64,000 bases of DNA from an uncultured Gammaproteobacteria bacterium. GTDB lineage: Bacteria; Pseudomonadota; Gammaproteobacteria; Steroidobacterales; GCA-2729495. The notes beneath the pieces are model-generated. The model was not told where the DNA came from, did not search any database, and was given only the letters and a program-made list of their open reading frames with translations. The DNA lies in contig CAKZWQ010000002.1 in the NCBI GenBank assembly GCA_937921935.1, forward strand, positions 58,853 through 122,852. Direction: 5' to 3'. The translations under genes and the position numbers were made by a program. This document shows, in pieces, positions 36,881 through 44,734 of the stretch (positions are counted from its first letter, which is position 1; each line of letters starts with the position of its first letter).

Positions 36881-37634
36881 GTGTCTGGCCCGCTAAACCG
36901 GCTTGCAAGGCTGCCAGCCAGTCGCCGACGGCGGCGACATCGGCCAGGCCCATTCGGGCTGAGGTTGTCTGGGTTTCGTTGCCCACATGAATGGACCAGC
37001 CGCCCAGTTCGTTCACGGTGTCAAAGCCGAACTCGTCGGTCAGGTCGTCACCGATGAAAACCGGCAAGCGGTCTTTAAACGGTTCGTTTTGCATGAAAGC
37101 CTCTATGGCAGTCCCCTTGTTGGCGCCGGCGGGTCGCAGTTCCCAGACCATCTTGCCCGCTTGCAGGACGAAGTCTGCCGCATGTTGATCACGGATTTGT
37201 GTGATTCGTGCCCGAACTATGTCAGCCAGCTGGGGGGCGCGACGAAAGTGCAGGGCCATGCTCTGGCCCTTGACCTCGGCCAGCAGCCCCCGGTGCTCCG
37301 CGACGAACGCCTCGATAGCATGGCGCGCGGCCGGCGGGAAGCTGGCCGAATCCAAGCTTGGGGCCATGCCCGGGCGCAGCTGCATCTCCAGGCCGTGGTT
37401 ACCGGCTGCCGGCAGGTCCAGGGGTGCAAGGTGCTCCAGCAGATTAGCGAGCCGGCGGCCTGAAACCACGGCCAGGGCGCCCTGCAGCTGGTCGGCAAGC
37501 TCGCTCAGCCTGGCCCGCAAGGTCTCGCTTAGCTGCACGTGATCGGGTTGTTGGGCCAGTTCGACGAGGGTCCCATCGAAGTCCAGAAACAGGGCGAGGG
37601 GTTGCTCAGCGCAGGCGGGAGGAGTTGGCAGCAT
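36873..37634 (-). CDS. otsB: Trehalose-6-phosphate phosphatase
   Basis: A 253-residue HAD-superfamily phosphatase. The catalytic motif I is LFLDFDGTLVEL near residue 17, motif II lies in LAVVSGR, and the metal motif is PVFIGDDLTDEFGF near 200. It removes phosphate from trehalose-6-phosphate made by OtsA. I chose MLPTPPACAEQP (37634) over the ORF-track start 13 codons upstream, which would lie inside the linker to the upstream terminator. Only 37 bp separate this ATG from the U-tract of the sRNA terminator, leaving no room for a separate promoter downstream of it. Expression may therefore depend on read-through or on a promoter inside the RNA gene. Confidence 0.93.
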   Translation of the reverse strand: MLPTPPACAEQPLALFLDFDGTLVELAQQPDHVQLSETLRARLSELADQLQGALAVVSGRRLANLLEHLAPLDLPAAGNHGLEMQLRPGMAPSLDSASFPPAARHAIEAFVAEHRGLLAEVKGQSMALHFRRAPQLADIVRARITQIRDQHAADFVLQAGKMVWELRPAGANKGTAIEAFMQNEPFKDRLPVFIGDDLTDEFGFDTVNELGGWSIHVGNETQTTSARMGLADVAAVGDWLAALQAGLAGQTHE

Positions 37635-37671
37635 GGGGCAACGATAACCCGCGGCTCTTGGATTGCAACGC

Positions 37672-37701
37672 AAAAAAAAGCCGCCCCTGGGCGGGGGCGG
37701 C
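37672..37701 (-). terminator. Strong intrinsic terminator upstream of otsB
   Basis: On the minus strand GCCGCCCC pairs perfectly with GGGGCGGC around loop CGCCCA, followed by eight U. No protein gene on this strand ends here: the nearest upstream one, ydcH, ends 513 bp away. The terminator therefore implies an untranslated transcript starting in the gap. Confidence 0.9.
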
Positions 37702-37830
37702 GGGATGGGCGCGGATTCGCTCTGGTTATTTTTGTTGTGCCTGACTTGTTGGTTTTTTTATCCAGGCTTTGAGCGAGTTATTGGGCTGTTGTTGTCGTCT
37801 TAAGGGAGAAACACTTCCGTGTTGAGTCTC
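37672..37830 (-). ncRNA. Candidate sigma-54-driven small RNA, CrcZ-like
   Basis: Predicted transcript of about 159 nt between the -24/-12 promoter and the U8 terminator. The 5' end folds as AACAC-GGAA-GUGUU (37823-37810), closed further by GAGA/UCUC. The loop context CACGGAAG matches the CsrA/Rsm consensus CANGGANG. Then come four unpaired A-rich blocks that read as ARN triplets: AACAACAGC (37793-37785), AAUAAC (37782-37777), AAAAAAACCAACAAG (37759-37745) and AACAAAAAUAAC (37736-37725). Known biology: Hfq's distal face binds ARN repeats, and Pseudomonas CrcZ is a sigma-54-dependent RNA that sequesters Hfq/Crc with such motifs. I infer the same kind of role; CrcZ itself is longer (~400 nt). 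An attenuated otsB leader is the main alternative. Confidence 0.65.
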
Positions 37831-37842
37831 AGGGAATAAGTT

Positions 37843-37857
37843 GCAGCTATCGTGCCA
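37843..37857 (-). promoter_or_regulatory. Candidate sigma-54 (-24/-12) promoter
   Basis: The minus strand reads TGGCACG-ATAG-CTGC, against consensus TGGCACG-N4-TTGC. The -24 GG (37856-37855) and -12 GC (37844-37843) are separated by exactly 10 nt, as sigma-54 requires; only the first T of TTGC differs. Predicted start is near 37830. This is the best sigma-54 match I noticed in the window. Confidence 0.72.
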
Positions 37858-37899
37858 GTCCGGGCGCGCTGGGCCCGTGCTTTAACAAAAGACGTGGGG

Positions 37900-37916
37900 T
37901 CACGCTGCCAGTGTGA
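37900..37916. promoter_or_regulatory. Dyad element, possible enhancer-binding-protein site
   Basis: TCACGCTG-C-CAGTGTGA is a 17-bp dyad with one mismatched pair, centred about 78 bp upstream of the predicted sRNA start, the usual position for a sigma-54 activator. A second, everted pair CGTGA-N8-TCACG lies at 38031-38048, and TCACGCT recurs at 38044. Function is inferred. Confidence 0.5.
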
Positions 37917-38214
37917 GCGGCGTCACAAGAAAAGTCCGACGCTGACGCCTTAGCATCGCGCGCGCCGATGGACGCCGGGCGAAGGAAACGGTGGCTTTGT
38001 TAAAAAAGGCGACAGTTCATCGCTTCCCGCCGTGAGCAGCGCGTCACGCTTTGCTAGAATATGTCTTTTAAAACAGATACTTGTGGATTGCGGCACTCTG
38101 TAAGCCGTGCCGACACCGTGAAAAAGCAGGACGAACAAATGGCGTGGCGTTGAATTCCGCCCCGTCTATTGGGCTTTCAAGCCCTGCGTAACCGCCCGGC
38201 CCTGAGGGCTGACC

Positions 38215-38430
38215 TCAGGCGTTGAGGTCCGGGATCAGCTGGCTTTCCAGCCGCGTAATCTGGTCACGCAGGCGAAGCTTTTGCTTCTTCAGCCGGCGGA
38301 CCCTGAGTTGATCAGCGGTGGCATTCCTGGAGAGCTCCGTGATGGCGAAGTCGAGATCCCGATGTTCGACGCGGAGTTCTTTCAGGCGGGCGCGGTTACC
38401 GAAAATATTATTGTCTACGTTTGCGGTCAT
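38215..38430 (-). CDS. YdcH/DUF465 small coiled-coil protein
   Basis: A 71-residue, highly charged helical protein of the DUF465 (YdcH) family. It has the family pattern: a short N-terminal part, EHRDLDFAITELSRNATADQLRVRRLKKQKLRLRDQITRLES, and a short tail. Start moved to MTANVDNN (38430). Members are widespread in proteobacteria, form a helical hairpin and have no settled role. The gene's stop lies within a CCTGAGG/CCTCAGG hairpin. It is followed downstream by the 580-bp gap that contains the sRNA. Confidence 0.8.
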   Translation of the reverse strand: MTANVDNNIFGNRARLKELRVEHRDLDFAITELSRNATADQLRVRRLKKQKLRLRDQITRLESQLIPDLNA

Positions 38431-38482
38431 TCCAGAAGCCTGGCGCATAAAGCCATGTTAACAGCAAAGGCTATTCCCGTCT

Positions 38483-39289
38483 TTACGGCGCAGCGGCAAA
38501 GCCGACCCAGTCGTAGCTGGTGTCTGCAAACACGAGGAAATAGGGGTTAAGGACCTCGGCGCGGGTGTTGTAGCGAATCGGCTGGCCCTCCAGGTCAACG
38601 ACCTGTCCGCCGGCGCATTCCACGACGGCCTGGGCGGCGGCGGTATCCCACTCCGAGGTCAGGCCCAGTCGGGGGTAAATGTCGGCAGCGCCGCTGGCCA
38701 CCAGACAAATTTTCAGTGAACTTCCCATGGGCACCATCTCATGCGGGCCCAGCCGCTCCAGGAACAGCTCCAGGGAGGCGCCTCGATGGGAACGACTACC
38801 CACAACGCGTACCGGCTTGGCGGCGGGTTGCTGGGCTGTAATGGCCCGGGTTTTTCCATTGGCCGTGCACATAAAGGCGCCGGCGCCGCGGCAGGCATAG
38901 TAGTCCTCGTCCCGGGCAGGCACATGGACCACGCCCAGGACCGTGTCGTGGCCCTGAATCAGCGCGATATTGACGGTGAACTCGCCGTTCTTCTTGATGA
39001 ATTCTTTGGTCCCGTCCAACGGGTCCACCAGCCAGAACTCATCCCAGTCGGCACGATCGGCGAAGTCAATATCTGCTGATTCTTCCGACCAGATGGGAAT
39101 TCCGGGTGTGAGCCTGGCCAGTTCCCGGCAGATCAATTCATGGGAGGCCTTGTCAGCGGCCGTCAGGGGCGAATGATCTGACTTGGTTTCCACCTCGAAA
39201 TCCGATTCGTAGATGGTCATGATTTCCTGGCCTGCAGCGCGGGCGATGGCGAGGACGGGGTCCAGCAGTTTGTTGAGTTCCAGTGCCAT
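38483..39289 (-). CDS. cysQ: 3'(2'),5'-bisphosphate nucleotidase CysQ
   Basis: A 268-residue member of the lithium-sensitive inositol-monophosphatase superfamily. It hydrolyses PAP, the by-product of sulfate assimilation and 4'-phosphopantetheine transfer, to AMP. Metal ligands lie in IWSEESADI (near residue 70) and LVDPLDGTKEFIKKNGEFTVNIA (near 92), and the C-terminal motif is TSEWDTAAAQAVVECAGG. Length matches E. coli CysQ (246-268). Divergent from the HAD hydrolase gene; both housekeeping enzymes commonly adjoin in gammaproteobacteria. Confidence 0.92.
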   Translation of the reverse strand: MALELNKLLDPVLAIARAAGQEIMTIYESDFEVETKSDHSPLTAADKASHELICRELARLTPGIPIWSEESADIDFADRADWDEFWLVDPLDGTKEFIKKNGEFTVNIALIQGHDTVLGVVHVPARDEDYYACRGAGAFMCTANGKTRAITAQQPAAKPVRVVGSRSHRGASLELFLERLGPHEMVPMGSSLKICLVASGAADIYPRLGLTSEWDTAAAQAVVECAGGQVVDLEGQPIRYNTRAEVLNPYFLVFADTSYDWVGFAAAP

Positions 39290-39353
39290 GGCGAGTCCTT
39301 ACTCGTTTGGGCGCCTGTTGCGCCGTGGGCGGGTGGCGCAGTATAGGTGAGCT

Positions 39354-40049
39354 ATGCCGGGAAACCTACAGACCGACCCCGTCCTGAATTGGGACAAGTG
39401 CGACACCGTTTTACTGGATATGGACGGGACCATTCTGGACTTGTCCTTCGATAATTATTTCTGGCGGGAGCTGGTGCCGCGTTGTCTTGCGCGCCGCCAC
39501 GGCCATGGTCACGAGCGGGCGCGGGATGAGCTGTTCGCCCTGTATGCAGGCAAGCAGGGCACCCTGGACTGGTATTGCCTGGATTACTGGACCGAGGCCC
39601 TGGAGCTGGACCTGCGGGCCCTGAAGGCTGCCAGCAGTCAGCGCATTCGCTGGTTGCCCGGTGCCCGTGAGTTTCTGCACGCACTGGCGGGCAGCGGCAG
39701 ACGTCTGGTCCTGGTCACCAATGCTCACGGCGAAACCCTGCAGATCAAGCGTGGTGTGGCGGGTCTGGACCGCTTTTTTGAACGTTGTGTTTCCTCCCAC
39801 GAGTTCGGGCATGCGAAAGAGCACGCAGAGTTCTGGCCCCAGCTGCACAGTCACCTGGATTTCGATCCGGCTGCCACGCTGTTCGTTGATGACAGTCTGC
39901 CTGTGCTGGCCGCGGCAGCGACCTTTGGCATTGCACATGTGGTGGGCGTGCGCCGCCCGGATACCCGTCAGCCACCGGCCGCGCTGGACGGACATACCAC
40001 CGTGCACGGCATCGGCGAACTGCAGGCCGGCTTAGCCGCTAAGGATTGA
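39354..40049 (+). CDS. yrfG: HAD nucleotidase, YrfG-type (GMP/IMP)
   Basis: A 231-residue HAD hydrolase. Motif I is DTVLLDMDGTILDLSFDNYFWRELVP near residue 20, closely matching YrfG. Motif II is LVLVTNAHGETLQIKRG, the lysine lies in FGHAKEHAEFW, and the acidic motif is LFVDDSLPVLAAA. E. coli YrfG dephosphorylates GMP and IMP. Convergent with rhlB, 15 bp apart. Confidence 0.88.
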   Translation: MPGNLQTDPVLNWDKCDTVLLDMDGTILDLSFDNYFWRELVPRCLARRHGHGHERARDELFALYAGKQGTLDWYCLDYWTEALELDLRALKAASSQRIRWLPGAREFLHALAGSGRRLVLVTNAHGETLQIKRGVAGLDRFFERCVSSHEFGHAKEHAEFWPQLHSHLDFDPAATLFVDDSLPVLAAAATFGIAHVVGVRRPDTRQPPAALDGHTTVHGIGELQAGLAAKD

Positions 40050-40064
40050 GCTTCTGACTCCCGG

Positions 40065-41345
40065 TCAGTTGCGCCGGCGCCGGCCGCGTTTGTCGCCACC
40101 TCCGCCGGGGCCGCCGCGCCGCGGGCCTCCGCGACCGCCGCCCGGACGGCGCCGGGGGGCCGGTGGCGGCCGGGTGATCGTTGGCAGCTCACCCGGGGCA
40201 TAGCTGCCCACCGGGATCCGGTGAGCGATGTATTTCTCGATTTCCGGCAGGGTGAAGGCGTAGGTTTCGCAGGCAAAGCTGACAGAGTCGCCCGAAGCGC
40301 CGGCCCGGGCTGTGCGGCCGATCCGGTGCACGTAGTCCTCGGCCTCGTGGGGCAGATCGTAATTCACGACGTGACTGACATCGGGCACATGCAGACCGCG
40401 CGAGGCCACGTCCGTGGCAACCAGCACCGGCAGCTCGCCGGACTGGAAGTCGCGCAGCATGCGCAGGCGTTTCTTCTGGGGCACATCACCGGAGATGGCT
40501 TCCGCCGAGACGCCATTGGCCTGCAGCAGGCGCGCCACGTACTCCGCATCCCGTTTCATATTGACAAAGATCATGGTGCGCTTGGCTTCCATGTTCTCGA
40601 GCAAGTGCAGCAGCAGGGGCGCCTTGTCTTCGTTCGCCGGGAAATAAACCACCTGGGTGACCCGGTCCACGGTCATCTTCTCGGGCTCGATGCGAATCAG
40701 TTCGGGCTCGTTCATGTGCTCGTAGGCCAGTTCCAGCACCCGCTGGCTCAGGGTGGCCGAGTAGAGCAGGTTGAGACGCTGATCCGGCGGCGGCAGCCGG
40801 CGCAGGACATAGCGAATGTCTGTGATAAAGCCCAGGTCAAACATTCGGTCGGCTTCGTCCAGGACAACAACCTGGACGAGATTCAGGCTAAAGACCCGCT
40901 GTTTGAAGTAATCAATGAGCCGTCCGGGCGTGCCGATGAGGACATCAATACCGGCCGCCACATCGTCCCGCTGCTTGTCGTAATCGGAGCCGCCATAGAC
41001 CAGCCCGAGCCGCAGCCCGGTGCTGCCGCCCAGGGTCACGGCATCGGCGTGAATCTGCACGGCCAGTTCCCGGGTGGGAGCCATGATGACGGCTCGCGGG
41101 CTGCTGATTTTCGGTTCCGACTCCAGGGGATGCTTGAGCAGATGGTTAAAAGTGGCCAGCAGGAAGGCCGCGGTTTTGCCCGTGCCTGTCTGAGCCTGGC
41201 CGGCAATATCGCCACCTTCAAGGGCGCGCGGCAGGGTGGCTGCCTGGATGGGTGTGCAGGCCGTGAATCCAGCAGCCGCAACGCCTGCCTGCAATTCGGC
41301 AGGCAGATTCAGGCTGGTGAAAAGGACCTCGGATTCTGTCGTCAT
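40065..41345 (-). CDS. rhlB: ATP-dependent RNA helicase RhlB
   Basis: A 426-residue DEAD-box helicase. It has the Q motif [13 protein letters not shown], motif [12 protein letters not shown], motif [15 protein letters not shown], motif III SATLS and motif [12 protein letters not shown]. The tail is rich in glycine and arginine ([20 protein letters not shown]), typical for RNA binding. In enteric bacteria RhlB unwinds RNA within the degradosome and lies next to trxA-rho, as here, which decides RhlB over RhlE. Divergent from trxA across a 289-bp gap. That gap contains a GAAGCTT/AAGCTTC hairpin (near 41486-41504) but no clear gene. Confidence 0.9.
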   Translation of the reverse strand: MTTESEVLFTSLNLPAELQAGVAAAGFTACTPIQAATLPRALEGGDIAGQAQTGTGKTAAFLLATFNHLLKHPLESEPKISSPRAVIMAPTRELAVQIHADAVTLGGSTGLRLGLVYGGSDYDKQRDDVAAGIDVLIGTPGRLIDYFKQRVFSLNLVQVVVLDEADRMFDLGFITDIRYVLRRLPPPDQRLNLLYSATLSQRVLELAYEHMNEPELIRIEPEKMTVDRVTQVVYFPANEDKAPLLLHLLENMEAKRTMIFVNMKRDAEYVARLLQANGVSAEAISGDVPQKKRLRMLRDFQSGELPVLVATDVASRGLHVPDVSHVVNYDLPHEAEDYVHRIGRTARAGASGDSVSFACETYAFTLPEIEKYIAHRIPVGSYAPGELPTITRPPPAPRRRPGGGRGGPRRGGPGGGGDKRGRRRRN

Positions 41346-41634
41346 GGATTAGGGTGCCTCAGGGGGGATCCGGCGCTGGCGGAATACTTGCAAAACGCGG
41401 CGAGTCGGGTCCAAAATGGCCTTACTCGCTGCGGTGGCTACCGTCCGCGCCTAGATCACTACCCGCACTGATCATGTCAGAAGGAAGCTTCAAGAAAGCT
41501 TCTGCGTAATGCATTCAGTTGCCCGCGCACTGGGGGCGGGGCGACATGATGACATCAGTAGACGCTCCTGCGCCAGTCATGCGGCAATAATCAGAACCTG
41601 ACCCCGAATAAGTACACCCGTTGGAAATACCAAG

Positions 41635-41955
41635 ATGAGCATAGTTCACGTCAGCGATGACACCTTTGAGACAAATGTAATCCAGGCCGACAAACCCGTC
41701 CTGGTGGACTTCTGGGCTGAATGGTGTGGTCCCTGCAAGATGATCGCGCCCATCCTGGAGCAGCTCGCCGGGGAGTATGAAGGTCGCTTGGAGATAGCCA
41801 AGCTGGACGTGGAGGCCGCGCAGAGTACGGCCATGAAATACGGAATTCGCAGCATCCCGACATTGATGCTGTTCAAGGACGGCGTGGTGCAAGCGCAGCA
41901 CGTCGGCATGTTGTCGAAAGAGCAGCTGAGCCAGCTGCTGGATGAAAAATTGTGA
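41635..41955 (+). CDS. trxA: Thioredoxin 1
   Basis: A 106-residue thioredoxin with the redox site [14 protein letters not shown] (Cys32/Cys35), the cis-proline in [11 protein letters not shown], and C-terminal helix [14 protein letters not shown]. It reduces cytoplasmic disulfides using thioredoxin reductase. The N-terminus [12 protein letters not shown] is standard. It precedes rho directly, the usual gammaproteobacterial arrangement. Confidence 0.96.
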   Translation: MSIVHVSDDTFETNVIQADKPVLVDFWAEWCGPCKMIAPILEQLAGEYEGRLEIAKLDVEAAQSTAMKYGIRSIPTLMLFKDGVVQAQHVGMLSKEQLSQLLDEKL

Positions 41956-42026
41956 GGGGATACTTGGGTAATTCAGCACGCGGCCGCGCGAAACCAAATT
42001 CGCGGGGCAACAGGGGTGACGGAGGC

Positions 42027-43388
42027 ATGAAGAAAAAATCACGCCGCCGTCGTAATGACCATGACGAACACGTGACCTTCAGTGAAGATGAGGTCATTCG
42101 CCGCGAGGAGCTCGAGAAAGCCGAGAACCTGATGAATCTGACGGAGCTGAAGACTCAGCCCGTGTCAGAACTGGTCAAGCTCGCCGAGACACTGGGCCTT
42201 GAAAGCATGGCCCGGTCGCGCAAGCAGGACATCATCTTTTCAGTCCTGAAGGCACATGCCGCAGGCGGCAATGATATCTACGGTGACGGTGTGCTGGAGA
42301 TCCTGCAGGATGGTTTCGGTTTCCTGCGCTCCGCAGACGGGTCTTACCTGGCCGGCCCGGACGATATTTACGTCTCGCCTAGCCAGATCCGGCGCTTCAA
42401 TCTGCGCACCGGTGACACGGTGTCCGGTCTGATTCGCCCACCCAAGGAGGGCGAGCGGTACTTTGCTCTGCTGAAGGTCAGCGAGATCAACCTGGATCAG
42501 CCTGAGAACGCACGCAGCAAGGTGCTGTTCGAGAATCTGACACCCCTGTTCCCGAAAGAGCGCCTTCAACTTGAGCAGGGCAATGGCAGTACGGAGGACC
42601 TGACGGCCCGGATCATCGACCTGGTGGCGCCCATCGGCAAGGGCCAGCGCGGTTTGATCGTCTCGCCGCCCAAGGCTGGTAAGACCATGCTGCTGCAGAA
42701 CATCGCCCTGTCGATCACGGCGAATCATCCCGAGACTTACATGATTGTCTTGCTCATCGACGAGCGGCCTGAGGAAGTCACGGAGATGCAGCGCACGGTG
42801 CGGGGTGAAGTAGTCTCCAGTACCTTTGACGAGCCGGCCAGCCGTCACGTGCAGGTGGCCGAAATGGTAATTGAAAAAGCCAAGCGTCTGGCTGAGCACA
42901 AGCTCGACGTGGTGATCCTGCTGGACTCTATTACCCGCCTGGCGCGCGCTTACAACACTGTCGTGCCGTCATCCGGCAAGGTGCTGACGGGTGGTGTGGA
43001 TGCCAATGCCCTGCATCGGCCCAAACGCTTTTTCGGCGCCGCGCGTAATATCGAAGAAGGTGGCAGTCTGACGATTCTTGCCACGGCGCTGATAGATACC
43101 GGCTCGAAGATGGACGATGTCATCTACGAAGAATTCAAGGGCACGGGCAACGCGGAGATTCACCTGGATCGCCGGATTGCCGAAAAGCGTGTCTACCCGG
43201 CCATCAACATCAATCGTTCCGGCACCCGGCGCGAGGATCTGCTCACTGCGGAAGACGAACTCCAGAAGATGTGGGTGTTGCGCAAAGTGCTACACCCGAT
43301 GGACGAGCTCGCTGCAGTGGAATTTCTGCTCGGCAAGATGCAGGACACCAAGACCAATTCATTGTTCTTCGAGTCCATGAAACGCTGA
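42027..43388 (+). CDS. rho: Transcription termination factor Rho, N-terminally extended
   Basis: A 453-residue RNA-dependent ATPase that ends transcription. The classic start [22 protein letters not shown] lies at codon 36; upstream is an in-frame, strongly charged extension, [15 protein letters not shown]...[10 protein letters not shown] chose ATG 42027, which follows AGGGGTGA at a fair distance, although a GTG at 41952 overlapping the trxA stop and the ATG at 42132 are alternatives. Core motifs are complete: RNA-binding GFGFLR, Walker [26 protein letters not shown], and the R-loop region [23 protein letters not shown]. Followed by a long two-way hairpin. Confidence 0.94.
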   Translation: MKKKSRRRRNDHDEHVTFSEDEVIRREELEKAENLMNLTELKTQPVSELVKLAETLGLESMARSRKQDIIFSVLKAHAAGGNDIYGDGVLEILQDGFGFLRSADGSYLAGPDDIYVSPSQIRRFNLRTGDTVSGLIRPPKEGERYFALLKVSEINLDQPENARSKVLFENLTPLFPKERLQLEQGNGSTEDLTARIIDLVAPIGKGQRGLIVSPPKAGKTMLLQNIALSITANHPETYMIVLLIDERPEEVTEMQRTVRGEVVSSTFDEPASRHVQVAEMVIEKAKRLAEHKLDVVILLDSITRLARAYNTVVPSSGKVLTGGVDANALHRPKRFFGAARNIEEGGSLTILATALIDTGSKMDDVIYEEFKGTGNAEIHLDRRIAEKRVYPAININRSGTRREDLLTAEDELQKMWVLRKVLHPMDELAAVEFLLGKMQDTKTNSLFFESMKR

Positions 43389-43395
43389 GTTCGGT

Positions 43396-43424
43396 CAGCG
43401 CCTGGCCCTTAGGGGCAGGCGCTG
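43396..43424. terminator. Bidirectional hairpin between rho and purD
   Basis: CAGCGCCTG and CAGGCGCTG form a perfect 9-bp stem, prolonged inward by CCC/GGG, in the 37-bp gap between the convergent rho and purD stops. U-tracts are poor on both sides (CTTACT on plus), so it may act as an insulating structure more than a strong intrinsic terminator. Confidence 0.6.
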
Positions 43425-43425
43425 C

Positions 43426-44721
43426 TTACTGCCTGGCGGAGGTTTCGCGAGCGACGGCGCGATAACCGATATCATCTCGGTGGTAGGCATCCTGCCACTG
43501 GATCTCACGAACCAGTCCATAGGCTTCTTGCTGCGCCTGTGCCGTGTCCTGGCCCAGGGCGACGGCACACAGGACCCGTCCGCCGTTGGTCAGCACCCGG
43601 CCATTCTCCAGCCGCGTGCCGGCGTGGAATACTTTGAGGTGTTCAGGCGGGCTCTCCGGCAGACCGTGAATTTCATCACCTTTTCTGTAGGCATCCGGAT
43701 AACCGCCGGCTGCCATGACCACGCCGAGGGAAACGCGTTCGTCCCATTGCGCCGTGACGCCGTCGAGTTGGCCGTCAAGGGCCGCGTCGATCAGATCCAC
43801 CAGGTCCGAGCGCAGACGGAACAGGATGGGCTGGGTTTCCGGATCACCGAAGCGGCAATTGAATTCCAGCACCTTGGGTGTGCTATCGGCCATCACCATG
43901 ATGCCGGCATAGAGAAAACCTACGTAGGGATAACCGTCGGCGGCCATGCCGGCCACGGCCGGCTCCATGACCTCGCGCATGATGCGCGCTTCAATCTCGG
44001 GTGTGACCACCGGCGCGGGTGAATAGGCGCCCATACCCCCGGTGTTGGGGCCGGTGTCACCGTCATCGCGAGCCTTGTGATCCTGAGACGTGGCCAGGGG
44101 CAGAATATTTTTGCCGTCCACCACGGCAATGAAGCTTGCTTCCTCGCCATCGAGAAACTCTTCGATGACGACTTGTGCGCCGGCGTCGCCGAACTTGCCC
44201 TCATCGAGCATGCTGCGAATGGCGGCTTCGGCGGTTTCCAGGTCGTGGGCGACGATGACGCCTTTACCGGCCGCCAGGCCATCGGCCTTGATCACGATGG
44301 GGGTGCCGCAGCGATGCAGGTAGGTCAGTGCCGCTGCCGTGCCGCTGAAGGTTGCGGACGCGCCCGTCGGGATCTTGTGCCGGAACAGAAATTCCTTGGT
44401 GAAGGCTTTGGAGCCTTCCAGCTGCGCGGCACCCGCGCTGGGACCGAAACACCGGCGCCCGGCGCCTTGAAACAGGTCCACCACACCGGCGACCAAAGGG
44501 GCTTCCGGACCGATTACCGTCAGGTCGACGTTTTCTGCCTCGGCCGCGGCCAGCAAAGCAGCCGGATCTTCGGCAGCGACGTCCAGGTTGCGTACTCCGG
44601 GTTCCAGGGCCGTGCCGGCATTGCCCGGGGCAACGAGAACCTCTGTGACCCGCGGCGATTGCGCCAGCTTCCAGGCCAGGGCATGTTCCCGGCCACCGCC
44701 ACCCACAACCATCACCTTCAC
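43426..44721 (-). CDS. purD: Phosphoribosylamine-glycine ligase
   Basis: A 431-residue ATP-grasp enzyme making GAR from phosphoribosylamine and glycine in purine synthesis. [20 protein letters not shown] is the family start; [37 protein letters not shown] and [26 protein letters not shown] follow, with [11 protein letters not shown] for metal binding. It is the last gene of dusB-fis-purH-purD, 13 bp after purH. Confidence 0.96.
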   Translation of the reverse strand: MKVMVVGGGGREHALAWKLAQSPRVTEVLVAPGNAGTALEPGVRNLDVAAEDPAALLAAAEAENVDLTVIGPEAPLVAGVVDLFQGAGRRCFGPSAGAAQLEGSKAFTKEFLFRHKIPTGASATFSGTAAALTYLHRCGTPIVIKADGLAAGKGVIVAHDLETAEAAIRSMLDEGKFGDAGAQVVIEEFLDGEEASFIAVVDGKNILPLATSQDHKARDDGDTGPNTGGMGAYSPAPVVTPEIEARIMREVMEPAVAGMAADGYPYVGFLYAGIMVMADSTPKVLEFNCRFGDPETQPILFRLRSDLVDLIDAALDGQLDGVTAQWDERVSLGVVMAAGGYPDAYRKGDEIHGLPESPPEHLKVFHAGTRLENGRVLTNGGRVLCAVALGQDTAQAQQEAYGLVREIQWQDAYHRDDIGYRAVARETSARQ

Positions 44722-44734
44722 GTGCGACTCCTCG

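Larger units (their letters stand above)
37831..38214. other. Gene-free upstream region of the sRNA
   Basis: No credible protein ORF on either strand. Besides the sigma-54 promoter and the TCAC dyads, it holds a widely spaced inverted repeat TTTAACAAA (37881-37889) / TTTGTTAAA (37996-38004). It also has a hairpin CGGCAC/GTGCCG near 38091-38112, GGGCTT-TC-AAGCCC near 38171-38184, and CCTGAGG/CCTCAGG over the ydcH stop. A plus-strand TAGAAT at 38054 resembles a -10 box but has no -35 and no transcript end. Confidence 0.6.

Noticed and set aside
35522-37057. 511-codon plus-strand ORF opposite GH15 and otsB
   Set aside because: Antisense of two strongly recognised genes; no ribosome site or motif.
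38050-38200. Second small RNA on the plus strand starting at TAGAAT (38054)
   Set aside because: Hairpins exist but there is no -35 box and no terminator; the transcript would run antisense into ydcH.
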